A DNA stretch of 64,000 nucleotides, from the NCBI RefSeq assembly GCF_036186745.1, contig NZ_CP108086.1, forward strand, positions 3,720,001-3,784,000, in the 5' to 3' direction. Made by a program: the position numbers and the translations under genes. The notes under the pieces are model-generated. The model worked only from the letters and a program-made list of their open reading frames with translations, was not told the DNA's origin and searched no databases. This document shows positions 24,027 through 34,413 of this stretch, in pieces (within the stretch, counting starts at the first letter, position 1; each line of letters starts with the position of its first letter). Source of the stretch: Microbispora hainanensis. Its GTDB lineage: Bacteria; Actinomycetota; Actinomycetes; Streptosporangiales; Streptosporangiaceae.

Positions 24027-25236
24027 TCGGCCGGCCCGGGCCGCCGGCCACCGCGGCGCGCAGCGGGGCCTCCAGGTCGGCCGCGCCGACCCGCTCCACC
24101 CGCACGTCGGTGCAGCCGACCCAGCTCGCGGCCTCCCACAGGGCGTCGCTCATGGCCTCCACGGCCCTGGCCCGGCCGCCGGGCTCGAAACCGACCTGCT
24201 TGGCGACCAGCGTGGCGCCCTCACGGGCGGGGTCGACCCTGCCGATGATCCGCCCGCCCGCGAGCACCGGCATCGCGAAGTAGCCGTGCACCCGCTTGTC
24301 CTTCGGGACGTACGCCTCCAGGCGGTGGTTGAGGCCGAACACGCGCTCGGCCCGCGCCCGCTCCCAGATGAGCGAGTCGAACGGCGACAGCGGCGTGGTG
24401 CGGTGCCGCCCACGCGGCTCGCTCTCCAGCGCCGCGGGGTCCGCCCAGGCGTTCGGGCCATGCGGGTCCGTGCCGCGCCGTGCGGGCCAGCCGGACACCC
24501 GTACGGGCACGAGGCCGGCGGCGCCGCTCAGCAGCGCCTCGTCGAGCATGGCGGCGTGTTTGCCCTTGACGCGGGTGAAGTCGACCAGGTCGGCCCGGGT
24601 CGCCACGCCGAGCGACCGCCCGGCGATCGTGGTCAGCCGGGTCACGCACTCGTCGTCGGACAGATCCTGGGCGAGCAGGTCCGCCGGGACGGCGCGCTCG
24701 GCGAGCTCGTAGACGCGCCGCCAGCCGACGCGGCGGGTGCAGACGACCTCACCGATGTCGAGCAGGAACTCGATGGCGATCTTGGTGTCCGACCAGTCCC
24801 ACCACGGCCCTCCGTTCTTGGCGCCGCCGATGTCGGCCGTGGTGAGCGGGCCGTCCGAGCGCACCTGCTCGAGGACCTTGTCGACCACGGGCGGCACCTC
24901 GTGCCAGCGGTAGCGCCGGTCCCGGTACGCGCGGCGGCGGAAGGCGTACAGCGGCCACTGCTCGATGGGCAGGATGCAGGCGGCGTGGCACCAGTATTCG
25001 AAGGCGCGGGCGGGATCGTCCCAATAGGCCCGCTCGACCGCGGAGCGGCCGACCGCCCCGAGGCGCGCGTACGCGACGAGCTCGTGGGAGCGGGCCAGGA
25101 CGGAGATGGTGTCGAGCTGGACGGCGCCGACGCGCCGCAGCATGCCGGGGACGCCGCCGCCGCGGGCGGTGGCGCCGAGGAAACCCTGGGCCCGGAGGAT
25201 GATCCTGCGGGCCTCGTCTGCGGTCAGGTCGGTCAC
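24019..25236 (-). CDS. YcaQ/AlkX-type winged-helix DNA glycosylase-like protein
   Basis: 405 residues, GTG start. 'VGAVQLDTISVLARSHELVAYARLG' contains the QxD pair (Gln40, Asp42) that is catalytic in E. coli YcaQ, which unhooks DNA interstrand crosslinks. Tandem winged helices follow, and the C-terminal section 'LNHRLEAYVPKDKRVHGYFAMPVLAGGRIIGRVDPA' is typical of the family. I therefore predict repair or self-resistance against alkylating agents. Convergent with the response regulator, with an 8-bp overlap. Confidence 0.87.
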   Translation of the reverse strand: MTDLTADEARRIILRAQGFLGATARGGGVPGMLRRVGAVQLDTISVLARSHELVAYARLGAVGRSAVERAYWDDPARAFEYWCHAACILPIEQWPLYAFRRRAYRDRRYRWHEVPPVVDKVLEQVRSDGPLTTADIGGAKNGGPWWDWSDTKIAIEFLLDIGEVVCTRRVGWRRVYELAERAVPADLLAQDLSDDECVTRLTTIAGRSLGVATRADLVDFTRVKGKHAAMLDEALLSGAAGLVPVRVSGWPARRGTDPHGPNAWADPAALESEPRGRHRTTPLSPFDSLIWERARAERVFGLNHRLEAYVPKDKRVHGYFAMPVLAGGRIIGRVDPAREGATLVAKQVGFEPGGRARAVEAMSDALWEAASWVGCTDVRVERVGAADLEAPLRAAVAGGPGRPIR

Positions 25237-25294
25237 AGCCAGAGATGCTAGACGCTGTGACCGACAAAACCCCTACGGCGGTTCGGGGGCTGCC

Positions 25295-25567
25295 TCAGGA
25301 GCTGATGGACCGGTGCTCGAAGGGCGAGTGGTGCTCCTGGACCGGGATCTGGCGGGGCGCGTCCACGATCACGTCCGAGAAGATGTCGAACGCGAGCGCG
25401 AGCAGCCCGCCGACCGCGCAGATGCCGACGCCGATCCAGACGAAGAGCCAGTTGGGGCCGAGGGTCAGCGCCACGCCCCCGAGCGTGAAGCCGATGAGGA
25501 TGATGATGACGGCAAGCCAAGATTTGGCGCTTCCCGCGTGGCTGCCCTGGTGTCCGCTCTGTGCCAT
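25295..25567 (-). CDS. Small two-span membrane protein (HGxxPAAW-like)
   Basis: About 90 residues from the ATG at 25567. The N-terminal 'HQGSHAGSAKSW' resembles the HGxxPAAW motif of small actinobacterial membrane proteins but is degenerate. Two hydrophobic segments follow ('LAVIIILIGFTLGGVALTL' and 'FVWIGVGICAVGGLLALAF'), then a cytoplasmic tail of about 30 residues. Function unknown. It diverges from secA. Confidence 0.7.
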   Translation of the reverse strand: MAQSGHQGSHAGSAKSWLAVIIILIGFTLGGVALTLGPNWLFVWIGVGICAVGGLLALAFDIFSDVIVDAPRQIPVQEHHSPFEHRSISS

Positions 25568-25704
25568 ACCCCGTTTTCTACCTGATGGCAGTGGTGGTCG
25601 GAACATCGGGGGAACCCCTGGCGGCGGTTTTCCCCCATGAGTTATGCGATTGTGCCGCGGCGCTCCGTCGATAGCAGGTGGGTGTGTCTGGTACTGGAAC
25701 CGCC

Positions 25705-25710
25705 TACGAT
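25705..25710 (+). promoter_or_regulatory. Possible -10 element for secA
   Basis: TACGAT, 77 bases before the secA GTG, in the intergenic gap between the small membrane protein gene and secA. It matches the actinobacterial -10 consensus. No good -35 is visible, so this is weak support. Confidence 0.3.
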
Positions 25711-25786
25711 GGCTAGCGGGGAAGTATGTCTCGTCCTCACACCCCGGTGATCAACCGAGGTAGACCTGCGAGGAGCTTTACTAAAA

Positions 25787-28582
<2,796 letters not shown>

Positions 28583-28588
<6 letters not shown>

Positions 28589-28609
28589 CCTGAGAGCGTG
28601 ACCTGAGAG
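28583..28609 (+). repeat. 13-bp tandem duplication over the secA stop
   Basis: GCGTGACCTGAGA is repeated exactly with a 13-base period (28583 and 28596). The first copy holds the secA TGA. Confidence 0.85.
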
Positions 28610-28610
28610 G

Positions 28611-28640
28611 GACCCCGCCGGGCGATGCCCCGGCGGGGTC
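28611..28640. terminator. Bidirectional terminator hairpin after secA
   Basis: Perfect 12-base arms 28611-28622 (GACCCCGCCGGG) and 28629-28640 around a 6-base loop, between the convergent secA and Rv3235-family genes. Confidence 0.9.
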
Positions 28641-28649
28641 CTTCGCGTC

Positions 28650-29102
28650 CTACGCCGTCTCGAAGTCGGTGACCAGCCACTGCACGCCCCGCCGCTCCAG
28701 CCGTACGGCGAGCACGCGGCTGCGCGTCCCGCAGTGGACGAGCAGGCACATCTCGATGACTCCGTCGCGGGGGCGCTGCACGTGGGGGAGGCCGGTCAGG
28801 GGCGGCCGCTCGGTATCGATCATCTTCCCGGCCCGGACCAGCTCGCGGTAGGCCCGCTCGGTCAGCCGGTCATGGACGGTCTCCGGCGGCCTGCGACCGG
28901 CCAGGACCTCCGCGAGCGCCTGGCCGAGCCCCCGCAGGCGGCGCTCGTCCGTGGGCGTGCCCGTACGGGCCGGGAGGGGGGCCAGGGCGAGTGCGCCGTA
29001 CGTGGCGGGATGGGTGATGTGGCCGCCGCCGTCACGCTCGTCGTAGGGAGGATCGGCCGGGGGGACGGACGCGAGCCGTGGCAGGGGGACGGGCTTGGGC
29101 AT
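28650..29102 (-). CDS. Rv3235 family protein
   Basis: 150 residues. A Pro-rich N-terminus is followed by a conserved compact domain: 'GLGQALAEVLAGRRPPETVHDRLTERAYREL' and 'IEMCLLVHCGTRSRVLAVRLERRGVQWLVTDFETA'. This matches the Rv3235 family found next to secA throughout actinobacteria. Function unknown; no signal or membrane segment is seen. GGAG lies upstream of the ATG. Confidence 0.88.
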   Translation of the reverse strand: MPKPVPLPRLASVPPADPPYDERDGGGHITHPATYGALALAPLPARTGTPTDERRLRGLGQALAEVLAGRRPPETVHDRLTERAYRELVRAGKMIDTERPPLTGLPHVQRPRDGVIEMCLLVHCGTRSRVLAVRLERRGVQWLVTDFETA

Positions 29103-29322
29103 CGGGACTCCGCTCTCTGCGCCGTGAACCTGACTGACGTCTTAAAGAGGTTGCGGTCATCCGCCCTGATACGAGAAAACGCCAACTTTGCCGAGCCGCG
29201 GGCCTTTGTGCAGAGGTTCGTCCGGGAAGATTCCGGCCAGGTTCCCGCGGGTTGGCGGGGTCACCGCGGATTTGGGCGCGGGCCTGCCGGCCATTAGCGG
29301 CATCCGCAATGCGGGAAAACAA

Positions 29323-29353
29323 CAGGGGCGCCCGGGATCACCGGGCGCCCCTG
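29323..29353. terminator. Terminator hairpin of the EIIC gene
   Basis: Perfect 13-base arms (29323-29335 and 29341-29353) with loop GATCA, 25 bases beyond the stop of the minus-strand PTS EIIC gene. Confidence 0.9.
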
Positions 29354-29378
29354 CTCCCTGAGAGGGGAACCTGACGCG

Positions 29379-30713
29379 TCAGGCGCGGGCCCGCGCCGTG
29401 TCGGCGCTCTCCCCCGAGTCCACGTCGGGCTCGGGTTCGCGACCGGGCGTCATGATGTTCAGCTTCTTGATCAGGAAGCTGAAGATCACGTAGTAGACGA
29501 CGAAGTAGATGACGCCGATCAACATGATCAGCCAGAAGTTGTGCGTGTTGTCCTTCGTCGCGTTCAGGGCGGCGTCGATCGCGCCGGCGGAGAACCCGAA
29601 GCCGAGCCGTCCGTCGAGGGCCGCGACCACGGCCATCGAGATGCCGGTGAGCAGCGCGTGGGCCGCGAACAGGATCGGGGCGACGAAGATGAACGCGAAC
29701 TCGATCGGCTCGGTGATGCCGGTGACGAACGAGATCAGGGCGGTGGAGAGCATGATGCCGCCGACCGTGGCGCGGCGGTGCGGCGGCGCGGCCCGCCACA
29801 TGGCGATCGCGGCGGCCGGCAGGCCGAACATCATGACCGGGAAGAAGCCCGCCATGAACGCGCCCGCGCCGTCCTGGCCCGCGAAGTAGCAGTTCAGGTC
29901 GCCCGTGGCGTGCGTGGCGCCGACGGTGCACTCCGGCACGGTGAACCAGACGATCGAGTTGACGAAGTGGTGCAGGCCGAAGGGGATGAGGCCCCGGTTC
30001 ACGATCCCGTAGATGCCCGCGCCGATCGTGGCGTTGCCGGCGAGCCAGTCGCCGAAGCTGCTCAGGCCCTGCCCGATCGGCTGCCAGATCAGGCCGAAGA
30101 CCACGCCGAGGACGAGCCCGGCCAGCGCGGTGAGGATCGGCACGAAGCGGCGGCCGCCGAAGAAGGCCAGATAGGCGGGGAGTTTCGTCCGGTAGTACTT
30201 CTGCCACAGGATGGCCGCGACAAGGCCCATGAGGATGCCGCCGAGCACTCCGGTCGGGTTGGCCGACGCGAGGTTGAGCACCTCTGTCGGCTTGCCGTCC
30301 GCCCCCAGGACGGACTGGACCACCTTCGTGTGCACCGCCGAGTCCGCGGAGGCGTCGAAGAACATCAGGTGGGTGACCCGGTCCCAGACGAGGTAGCCGA
30401 CCACGGCCGCAAGGGCGGTGGAGCCGTCGGCACGGCGGGCGAAACCGACCGCGACGCCGACCGCGAACAGCAGCGGCAGCGCGTCGAACAGTGCGCCGCC
30501 CGCGCCGCCGATGACCTGAGCGATCTTGTCGAGCGTCGCGTTGTCCGTACGGCCGAGGAGGTCGTCCTGGCCGATCCGGAGCAGGAGAGCCGCGGCGGGC
30601 AGCGCGGCGATCGGAAGCATCAGCGAGCGGCCGATGCGGGAAAGCGCGGTCATCACCGCGTTCTGGCCGGCAGGTGCTGCGGGCAGGCCCGCGTCGGCGG
30701 AGGTGGAACTCAT
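29379..30713 (-). CDS. PTS EIIC permease, N-acetylglucosamine type (NagE2-like)
   Basis: 444 residues, about ten hydrophobic segments, no fused EIIB or EIIA. 'GIYGIVNRGLIPFGLHHFVN' and 'ITEPIEFAFIFVAPILFAAH' are signatures of the glucose/GlcNAc EIIC superfamily; the sequence closely resembles the actinobacterial GlcNAc permeases. It imports and phosphorylates the sugar with EIIB (32704) and EIIA (33024). GGAGGAA precedes the ATG. It follows the GntR gene by 28 bases and is probably in its operon. Confidence 0.92.
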   Translation of the reverse strand: MSSTSADAGLPAAPAGQNAVMTALSRIGRSLMLPIAALPAAALLLRIGQDDLLGRTDNATLDKIAQVIGGAGGALFDALPLLFAVGVAVGFARRADGSTALAAVVGYLVWDRVTHLMFFDASADSAVHTKVVQSVLGADGKPTEVLNLASANPTGVLGGILMGLVAAILWQKYYRTKLPAYLAFFGGRRFVPILTALAGLVLGVVFGLIWQPIGQGLSSFGDWLAGNATIGAGIYGIVNRGLIPFGLHHFVNSIVWFTVPECTVGATHATGDLNCYFAGQDGAGAFMAGFFPVMMFGLPAAAIAMWRAAPPHRRATVGGIMLSTALISFVTGITEPIEFAFIFVAPILFAAHALLTGISMAVVAALDGRLGFGFSAGAIDAALNATKDNTHNFWLIMLIGVIYFVVYYVIFSFLIKKLNIMTPGREPEPDVDSGESADTARARA

Positions 30714-30741
30714 CTGGTGTTCCTCCAGGATGGGGGGACTA

Positions 30742-31482
30742 CTAGAGGCGTCGGGCCGGGGCTCCGAGGAGCGTCCGGAGCTGGTAGCGGTCGGCGCGAT
30801 AGGTGGAGACGCCGAGTTCGGCGCATACCCCGCCGGCGAAGGACCGGCGCTGCAGCAGCAGCACGGCCCCGCCCCGGGGCAGTTTGAGCAGATCGGCGTC
30901 GCTCGGGTCGGCGAGCCCGCCGTCGATGGTCAGCTCCCCGGCGTCCATCACGAGTCCGTAGCGCGACTCGAGCAGGGCGTACAGGGATCGTCCGGTCAGG
31001 TCGTAGGCATCGAGATCGGGTGCGAGCGCCACCGGGATGTGGGCGCGCTCGATGCTCAGCGGTTCCCCGTCCGCCGTGCGCAGCCGCTCGATGAAGTGGA
31101 CGGCGTCTCCCGGCTGGATGCCGAGCTGCCGTGCGAGGTGGGCACTGGCCCGGACCACCCGCCGGTCCAGGTCGCGGGAGCCCGGCTCCATGCCGCGCGC
31201 CCGCATGTCGTCGGTGAAGGAGGTGAGTTGGAGCGCCAGCTCGATTTTCGGGCGGGCCACGAACGTTCCCTTACCCGGGACGCGGTGCAACCGGCCCTCG
31301 GACACCAGGTGGTCGACGGCCTGTCGTACCGTCATACGAGACAGGTCGTAACGCTGGCTCAGGTCACGCTCGGAGGGGATCGCCGCGCCGATCGGCAGCT
31401 CGTTGCTCTCGATGAGGTCGAGCAGGATCTCCCGTAGCTGGAAATACTTGGGCACCGGGCTGTCCGGATCGATCTGGGCCAC
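30742..31482 (-). CDS. GntR/HutC family regulator, DasR-like
   Basis: 246 residues, GTG start with GGGAGGG upstream. The N-terminal winged helix is 'IPSERDLSQRYDLSRMTVRQAVDHLVSEGRLHRVPGKGTFVARPK'. A C-terminal UTRA effector domain follows, with 'ERAHIPVALAPDLDAYDLTGRSLYALLESRYGL'. DasR of Streptomyces, the nearest known relative, binds GGTCTAGACC-like dre sites and is released by glucosamine-6-phosphate. Two such sites lie in this locus (31533 and 34119), which supports the same role here. Confidence 0.9.
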   Translation of the reverse strand: MAQIDPDSPVPKYFQLREILLDLIESNELPIGAAIPSERDLSQRYDLSRMTVRQAVDHLVSEGRLHRVPGKGTFVARPKIELALQLTSFTDDMRARGMEPGSRDLDRRVVRASAHLARQLGIQPGDAVHFIERLRTADGEPLSIERAHIPVALAPDLDAYDLTGRSLYALLESRYGLVMDAGELTIDGGLADPSDADLLKLPRGGAVLLLQRRSFAGGVCAELGVSTYRADRYQLRTLLGAPARRL

Positions 31483-31532
31483 TGATCCCTCCCCTCTCGC
31501 TCAGGATCGTCCGAATAAGTTAAGGTTCTTAC

Positions 31533-31554
31533 TGGTCTAGTCCGGACTAGACCA
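31533..31554. promoter_or_regulatory. dre-like operator, perfect 22-bp palindrome
   Basis: TGGTCTAGTCC (31533-31543) is followed directly by its exact complement. Each half contains the TGGTCTAG core of the DasR response element. It sits in the 154-bp gap between the divergent GntR/EIIC and SIS/EIIB/EIIA units, so it can control both. Confidence 0.85.
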
Positions 31555-31636
31555 CAGCCGGGAAATGTGTGTCAATGTATGGGCCGGCGACGGATCGATA
31601 ACGGACAAATCTCGCCAGAGCAGAGGGAGATCATCA

Positions 31637-32671
31637 ATGACGACCAGGATGCGCGGTGAGATCGCCGAGCAGCCCGCGGCGATCCGGGCGACGCTGGACG
31701 CCCTTCTGCCGAGGACCGGTGAAGTCGAGGCGGTCGCACGCGACACGCGCCACTTGCTGTTCGTCGCCCGCGGGACCTCGGACAACGCGGCGGTGTACGG
31801 CCGTTATCTGATCGAGGCGCGGGCGGGCCGGATGGCCGCCATGGGCGCCCCCTCGGTCGCCACCACCTACCGCCGCAAGCTCGACCTCGACGGCGTGCTG
31901 GCCGTGGGCCTGTCCCAGTCGGGCCGTACGGAGGAGATCGTCGAGACCCTCCAGTGGGCGAAGGACTGCGGCGCGAAGACCGTCGCGATCACCAACGGCG
32001 GCGAGGAGTCGCCGCTGGCCCAGGCCGCCGACCTCGCGCTGTGCACGCTCGCCGGCGAGGAGAAGGCCGTCCCGGCCACGAAGACCTACACGACCCAGCT
32101 CGCCGCGCTGGCCGTGCTCGCCATCGGCCTCGGCGCCGACGTCGACCCCGACGACCTGCGCCGGGTGCCGGACGCGGTGGAGAAGCTGATCTCCGACCCC
32201 GGTGACCTGGACGCCGTCGTCGAGGGCCTGGCCGACAAGCCCGGCGTCGTCGTGTCCGGCCGCGGCCTGGCGTTCTCGACCGCGCTGGAGCTGGCGCTCA
32301 AGCTCAAGGAGGCGTGTTACCTGCACGCCATGGGCCTGTCGTACGCCGACCTGCTGCACGGTCCGATCGCGGTCGTGGACGCCGAGACCCCGGCGATCCT
32401 GGTGGCGGCGGGGGAGGGCCCGACGCTGGCGGGCACGGTCGCGCTGGCCGAGCGGGTCACCGGCGCGGGCGCCGCCGCCTTCGGCGTCGGGGGCGGCGAA
32501 CGGCTCGCCGCGGCCTCGACCGCCGCCCTGAACGGTCCGGACCTGCCCGAGTGGGTGGCCCCGCTGGGACTCATCGTCCCCGGGCAGTTGCTCACCGAGG
32601 CGCTCGCGCGCAGGCTCGGTATCGACCCCGATTCCCCCCGCGGTCTGAAGAAGGTCACGCAGACCGACTGA
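31637..32671 (+). CDS. SIS-domain sugar-phosphate isomerase/deaminase (NagB-II-like)
   Basis: 344 residues. Two SIS domains: 'HLLFVARGTSDNAAVYGRYL' and 'LAVGLSQSGRTEEIVETLQWA' in the first, 'GVVVSGRGLAFSTALELALKLKEACYLHA' in the second. It lacks the glutaminase domain of GlmS. The size and the 'ELALKLKEACYLHAMGLSYADLLHGP' section fit the SIS-type glucosamine-6-phosphate deaminases (NagB-II). Next to GlcNAc PTS genes, deamination of GlcN-6-P to fructose-6-P is the likely step. No nagA deacetylase gene is in the window. GGGAG precedes the ATG. Confidence 0.85.
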   Translation: MTTRMRGEIAEQPAAIRATLDALLPRTGEVEAVARDTRHLLFVARGTSDNAAVYGRYLIEARAGRMAAMGAPSVATTYRRKLDLDGVLAVGLSQSGRTEEIVETLQWAKDCGAKTVAITNGGEESPLAQAADLALCTLAGEEKAVPATKTYTTQLAALAVLAIGLGADVDPDDLRRVPDAVEKLISDPGDLDAVVEGLADKPGVVVSGRGLAFSTALELALKLKEACYLHAMGLSYADLLHGPIAVVDAETPAILVAAGEGPTLAGTVALAERVTGAGAAAFGVGGGERLAAASTAALNGPDLPEWVAPLGLIVPGQLLTEALARRLGIDPDSPRGLKKVTQTD

Positions 32672-32703
32672 CGGCAGGCCGTTCGATACAACAGGAGGAC
32701 CCC

Positions 32704-32940
32704 ATGGCTGCAGACGCCGAGGCGATCATCGCCGGGCTCGGTGGCGCCGACAACATCATCGAAGTGGAGCCGTGCATCACCCGGCTGCGCACCGAGGTGC
32801 ACGACGCCTCGAAGGTGGACCAGGCCGCGCTCAAGGCGGCCGGCGCCCACGGAGTGATGGCGGCGGGCAACGTCGTCCAGGTCGTGGTGGGCCCCGAGGC
32901 CGACACCATCGCCAGCGACATCGAGGACATCATCGGCTGA
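32704..32940 (+). CDS. PTS EIIB domain protein, GlcNAc/glucose type
   Basis: 78 residues. The phosphorylated Cys24 lies in 'IIEVEPCITRLRTEV', the standard EIIB-Glc motif, and the chain ends 'VVQVVVGPEADTIASDIEDII'. It passes phosphate from EIIA to the sugar on EIIC. AGGAGG lies upstream of the ATG. It is free-standing, as in Streptomyces GlcNAc systems. Confidence 0.93.
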   Translation: MAADAEAIIAGLGGADNIIEVEPCITRLRTEVHDASKVDQAALKAAGAHGVMAAGNVVQVVVGPEADTIASDIEDIIG

Positions 32941-33023
32941 ACCGGGAGATCGTCGCGGGTCCGCCGGTCTCTTCGGCCGGACCTGTGACGACGCCTGCCC
33001 GGATCTCAGGGAAGGGCTCTTCA

Positions 33024-33470
33024 TTGACGACTGTTCTCGCCCCGGTCGCGGGGGCGGCCATCGGTCTCGCCGCCGTGCCGGACCCGGTGTTCGCGCAGGC
33101 GATGGTCGGCCCGGGGACCGCGATCGACCCCCTCAGGGAGCCCGTCGAGGCCCTGGCCCCGATCGACGGCACGATCGTGAAGCTGCACCCACACGCGTAC
33201 GTCGTGGTGGGGGACGACGGCAGGGGCGTGCTGGTGCATCTCGGCATCGACACCGTGCAGCTCAAGGGCGAGGGCTTCCGCCTGCTCGCGGCCGAGGGGG
33301 ACCGCGTCGGCGCGGGGCAGCCCGTCGTGGCCTGGGACCCCGCGGCGGTCGAGGCCGGCGGGCGCTCGCCGGTCTGCCCGGTGGTGGCGCTCGACGCCGT
33401 GGCGGACTCCGTCGGCGGGCTCGCCGAGGGCAGCGTGAGCGCGGGCGACCCGCTCTTCGAGTGGTCGTGA
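33024..33470 (+). CDS. crr: PTS EIIA component, glucose (Crr) family
   Basis: 148 residues from a TTG at 33024 with GAAGGG upstream; the protein begins MTTVLAPVAGAAIGLAAVPD as family members do. An in-frame GTG at 32985 is less likely. The active His is about residue 72 in 'GRGVLVHLGIDTVQL', with a second His in KLHPHAYV. It accepts phosphate from HPr. It lies 83 bases after the EIIB gene and 4 bases before the HAD gene. Confidence 0.92.
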   Translation: MTTVLAPVAGAAIGLAAVPDPVFAQAMVGPGTAIDPLREPVEALAPIDGTIVKLHPHAYVVVGDDGRGVLVHLGIDTVQLKGEGFRLLAAEGDRVGAGQPVVAWDPAAVEAGGRSPVCPVVALDAVADSVGGLAEGSVSAGDPLFEWS

Positions 33471-33474
33471 TCAG

Positions 33475-34125
33475 GTGACCGCTCAGGTGACGACGGCCGC
33501 GCTCTTCGACCTCGACGGCACTCTGGTCAACACCGAGATCCGCAACCGTGCCCTGTGGCGGATGTTCCTGGAGGACCACGGCATCACGTTCGACGACACG
33601 CTGTTGCGAAGCGTCGTGGGCCGTCGCGGGGTGGACGTCATCCCCGAGGTGCTGCCCGGTCTGGACCCGCAGGTTGTGATGGAGGAGATCCGCTCCTATT
33701 ACGACCATCCGGACCTGCCCGACATCGTGCCGGTGCCGGGGGCGGCGGAGCTGGTGGCCCGGGTGGCGGAGCAGGGGGCTCCGCTGGCCCTGGTCACCTC
33801 GGCCCAGCGATGGTGGGCGGTGGAGCGGCTCACCGAGATCGGCGTGGTGGAGATGGTGCGGACCATCGTCTCCGCCGAGGACGTGACCGTGGGGAAGCCG
33901 GACCCGTCCGGCTATCTCAAGGCGGCGGATCTGCTCGCCGTGGACCCGGCCGCGTGTGTGGTGTTCGAGGACTCGCTCGCGGGGATAGCGGCGGCCCGGG
34001 CCGCGGGTATGACCTGCGTCGCGGTGGCCACCACGCATCATCCGGATGAACTGTCACACGCGGATCTGGTAGTACCCGATATGTCGGGTATTGACTGGCC
34101 TTTGACGGAACTACCGGCGGTCTAG
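33475..34125 (+). CDS. HAD-superfamily phosphatase (beta-phosphoglucomutase-like)
   Basis: 216 residues. Motif I is 'ALFDLDGTLVNTE' (both Asp present), motif II 'LALVTSAQRWW', motif III 'VTVGKPDPSGYLKAA' and motif IV 'CVVFEDSLAGIAAARAAGM'. This is the subfamily I cap type that acts on small sugar phosphates. In a PTS operon it may relieve sugar-phosphate stress; that is inference. The GTG at 33475 or the in-frame GTG at 33487 may be the start. Its 3' end contains the operator at 34119. Confidence 0.88.
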   Translation: MTAQVTTAALFDLDGTLVNTEIRNRALWRMFLEDHGITFDDTLLRSVVGRRGVDVIPEVLPGLDPQVVMEEIRSYYDHPDLPDIVPVPGAAELVARVAEQGAPLALVTSAQRWWAVERLTEIGVVEMVRTIVSAEDVTVGKPDPSGYLKAADLLAVDPAACVVFEDSLAGIAAARAAGMTCVAVATTHHPDELSHADLVVPDMSGIDWPLTELPAV

Positions 34126-34128
34126 ACC
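34119..34128. promoter_or_regulatory. dre-like operator inside the HAD 3' end, before ptsH
   Basis: The exact palindrome GGTCTAGACC is extended by further pairing bases (CGG at 34115-34117 against CCG at 34130-34132). It covers the last codons of the HAD gene, including its TAG stop, and is 23 bases upstream of the HPr start, the place for an internal, separately controlled promoter. Confidence 0.8.
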
Positions 34129-34150
34129 ACCGCCGCAGGAGGAGGAAATC

Positions 34151-34408
34151 GTGGCCGAACGCACAGTCAGCGTCGCGTCCGAGGTCGGGCTGCACGCCCG
34201 CCCGGCGGCGACGTTCGTGCAGACCGCGGCGAAGGCGCCCTACGACGTCACCGTCGCCAAGGCGGGCGGCTCGCCGGTGAGCGCGAAGAGCATCCTGTCG
34301 GTCCTCGCGCTCGACGTACGGCAGGGGGAGTCGATCGTCATCCGCGCGGAGGGCGACGGCGCCGAAGAGCTGCTCGACGAGCTCGCCAAGATCGCCTCGG
34401 CCTCCTGA
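34151..34408 (+). CDS. ptsH: PTS phosphocarrier protein HPr
   Basis: 85 residues, GTG start with AGGAGGAGG upstream. Active His15 lies in 'EVGLHARPAATFVQTA'. Ser47 in SAKSILSVL matches the regulatory serine region. It carries phosphate from enzyme I to EIIA. It is followed by ptsI after five bases. Confidence 0.96.
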   Translation: MAERTVSVASEVGLHARPAATFVQTAAKAPYDVTVAKAGGSPVSAKSILSVLALDVRQGESIVIRAEGDGAEELLDELAKIASAS

Positions 34409-34413
34409 CGCCA

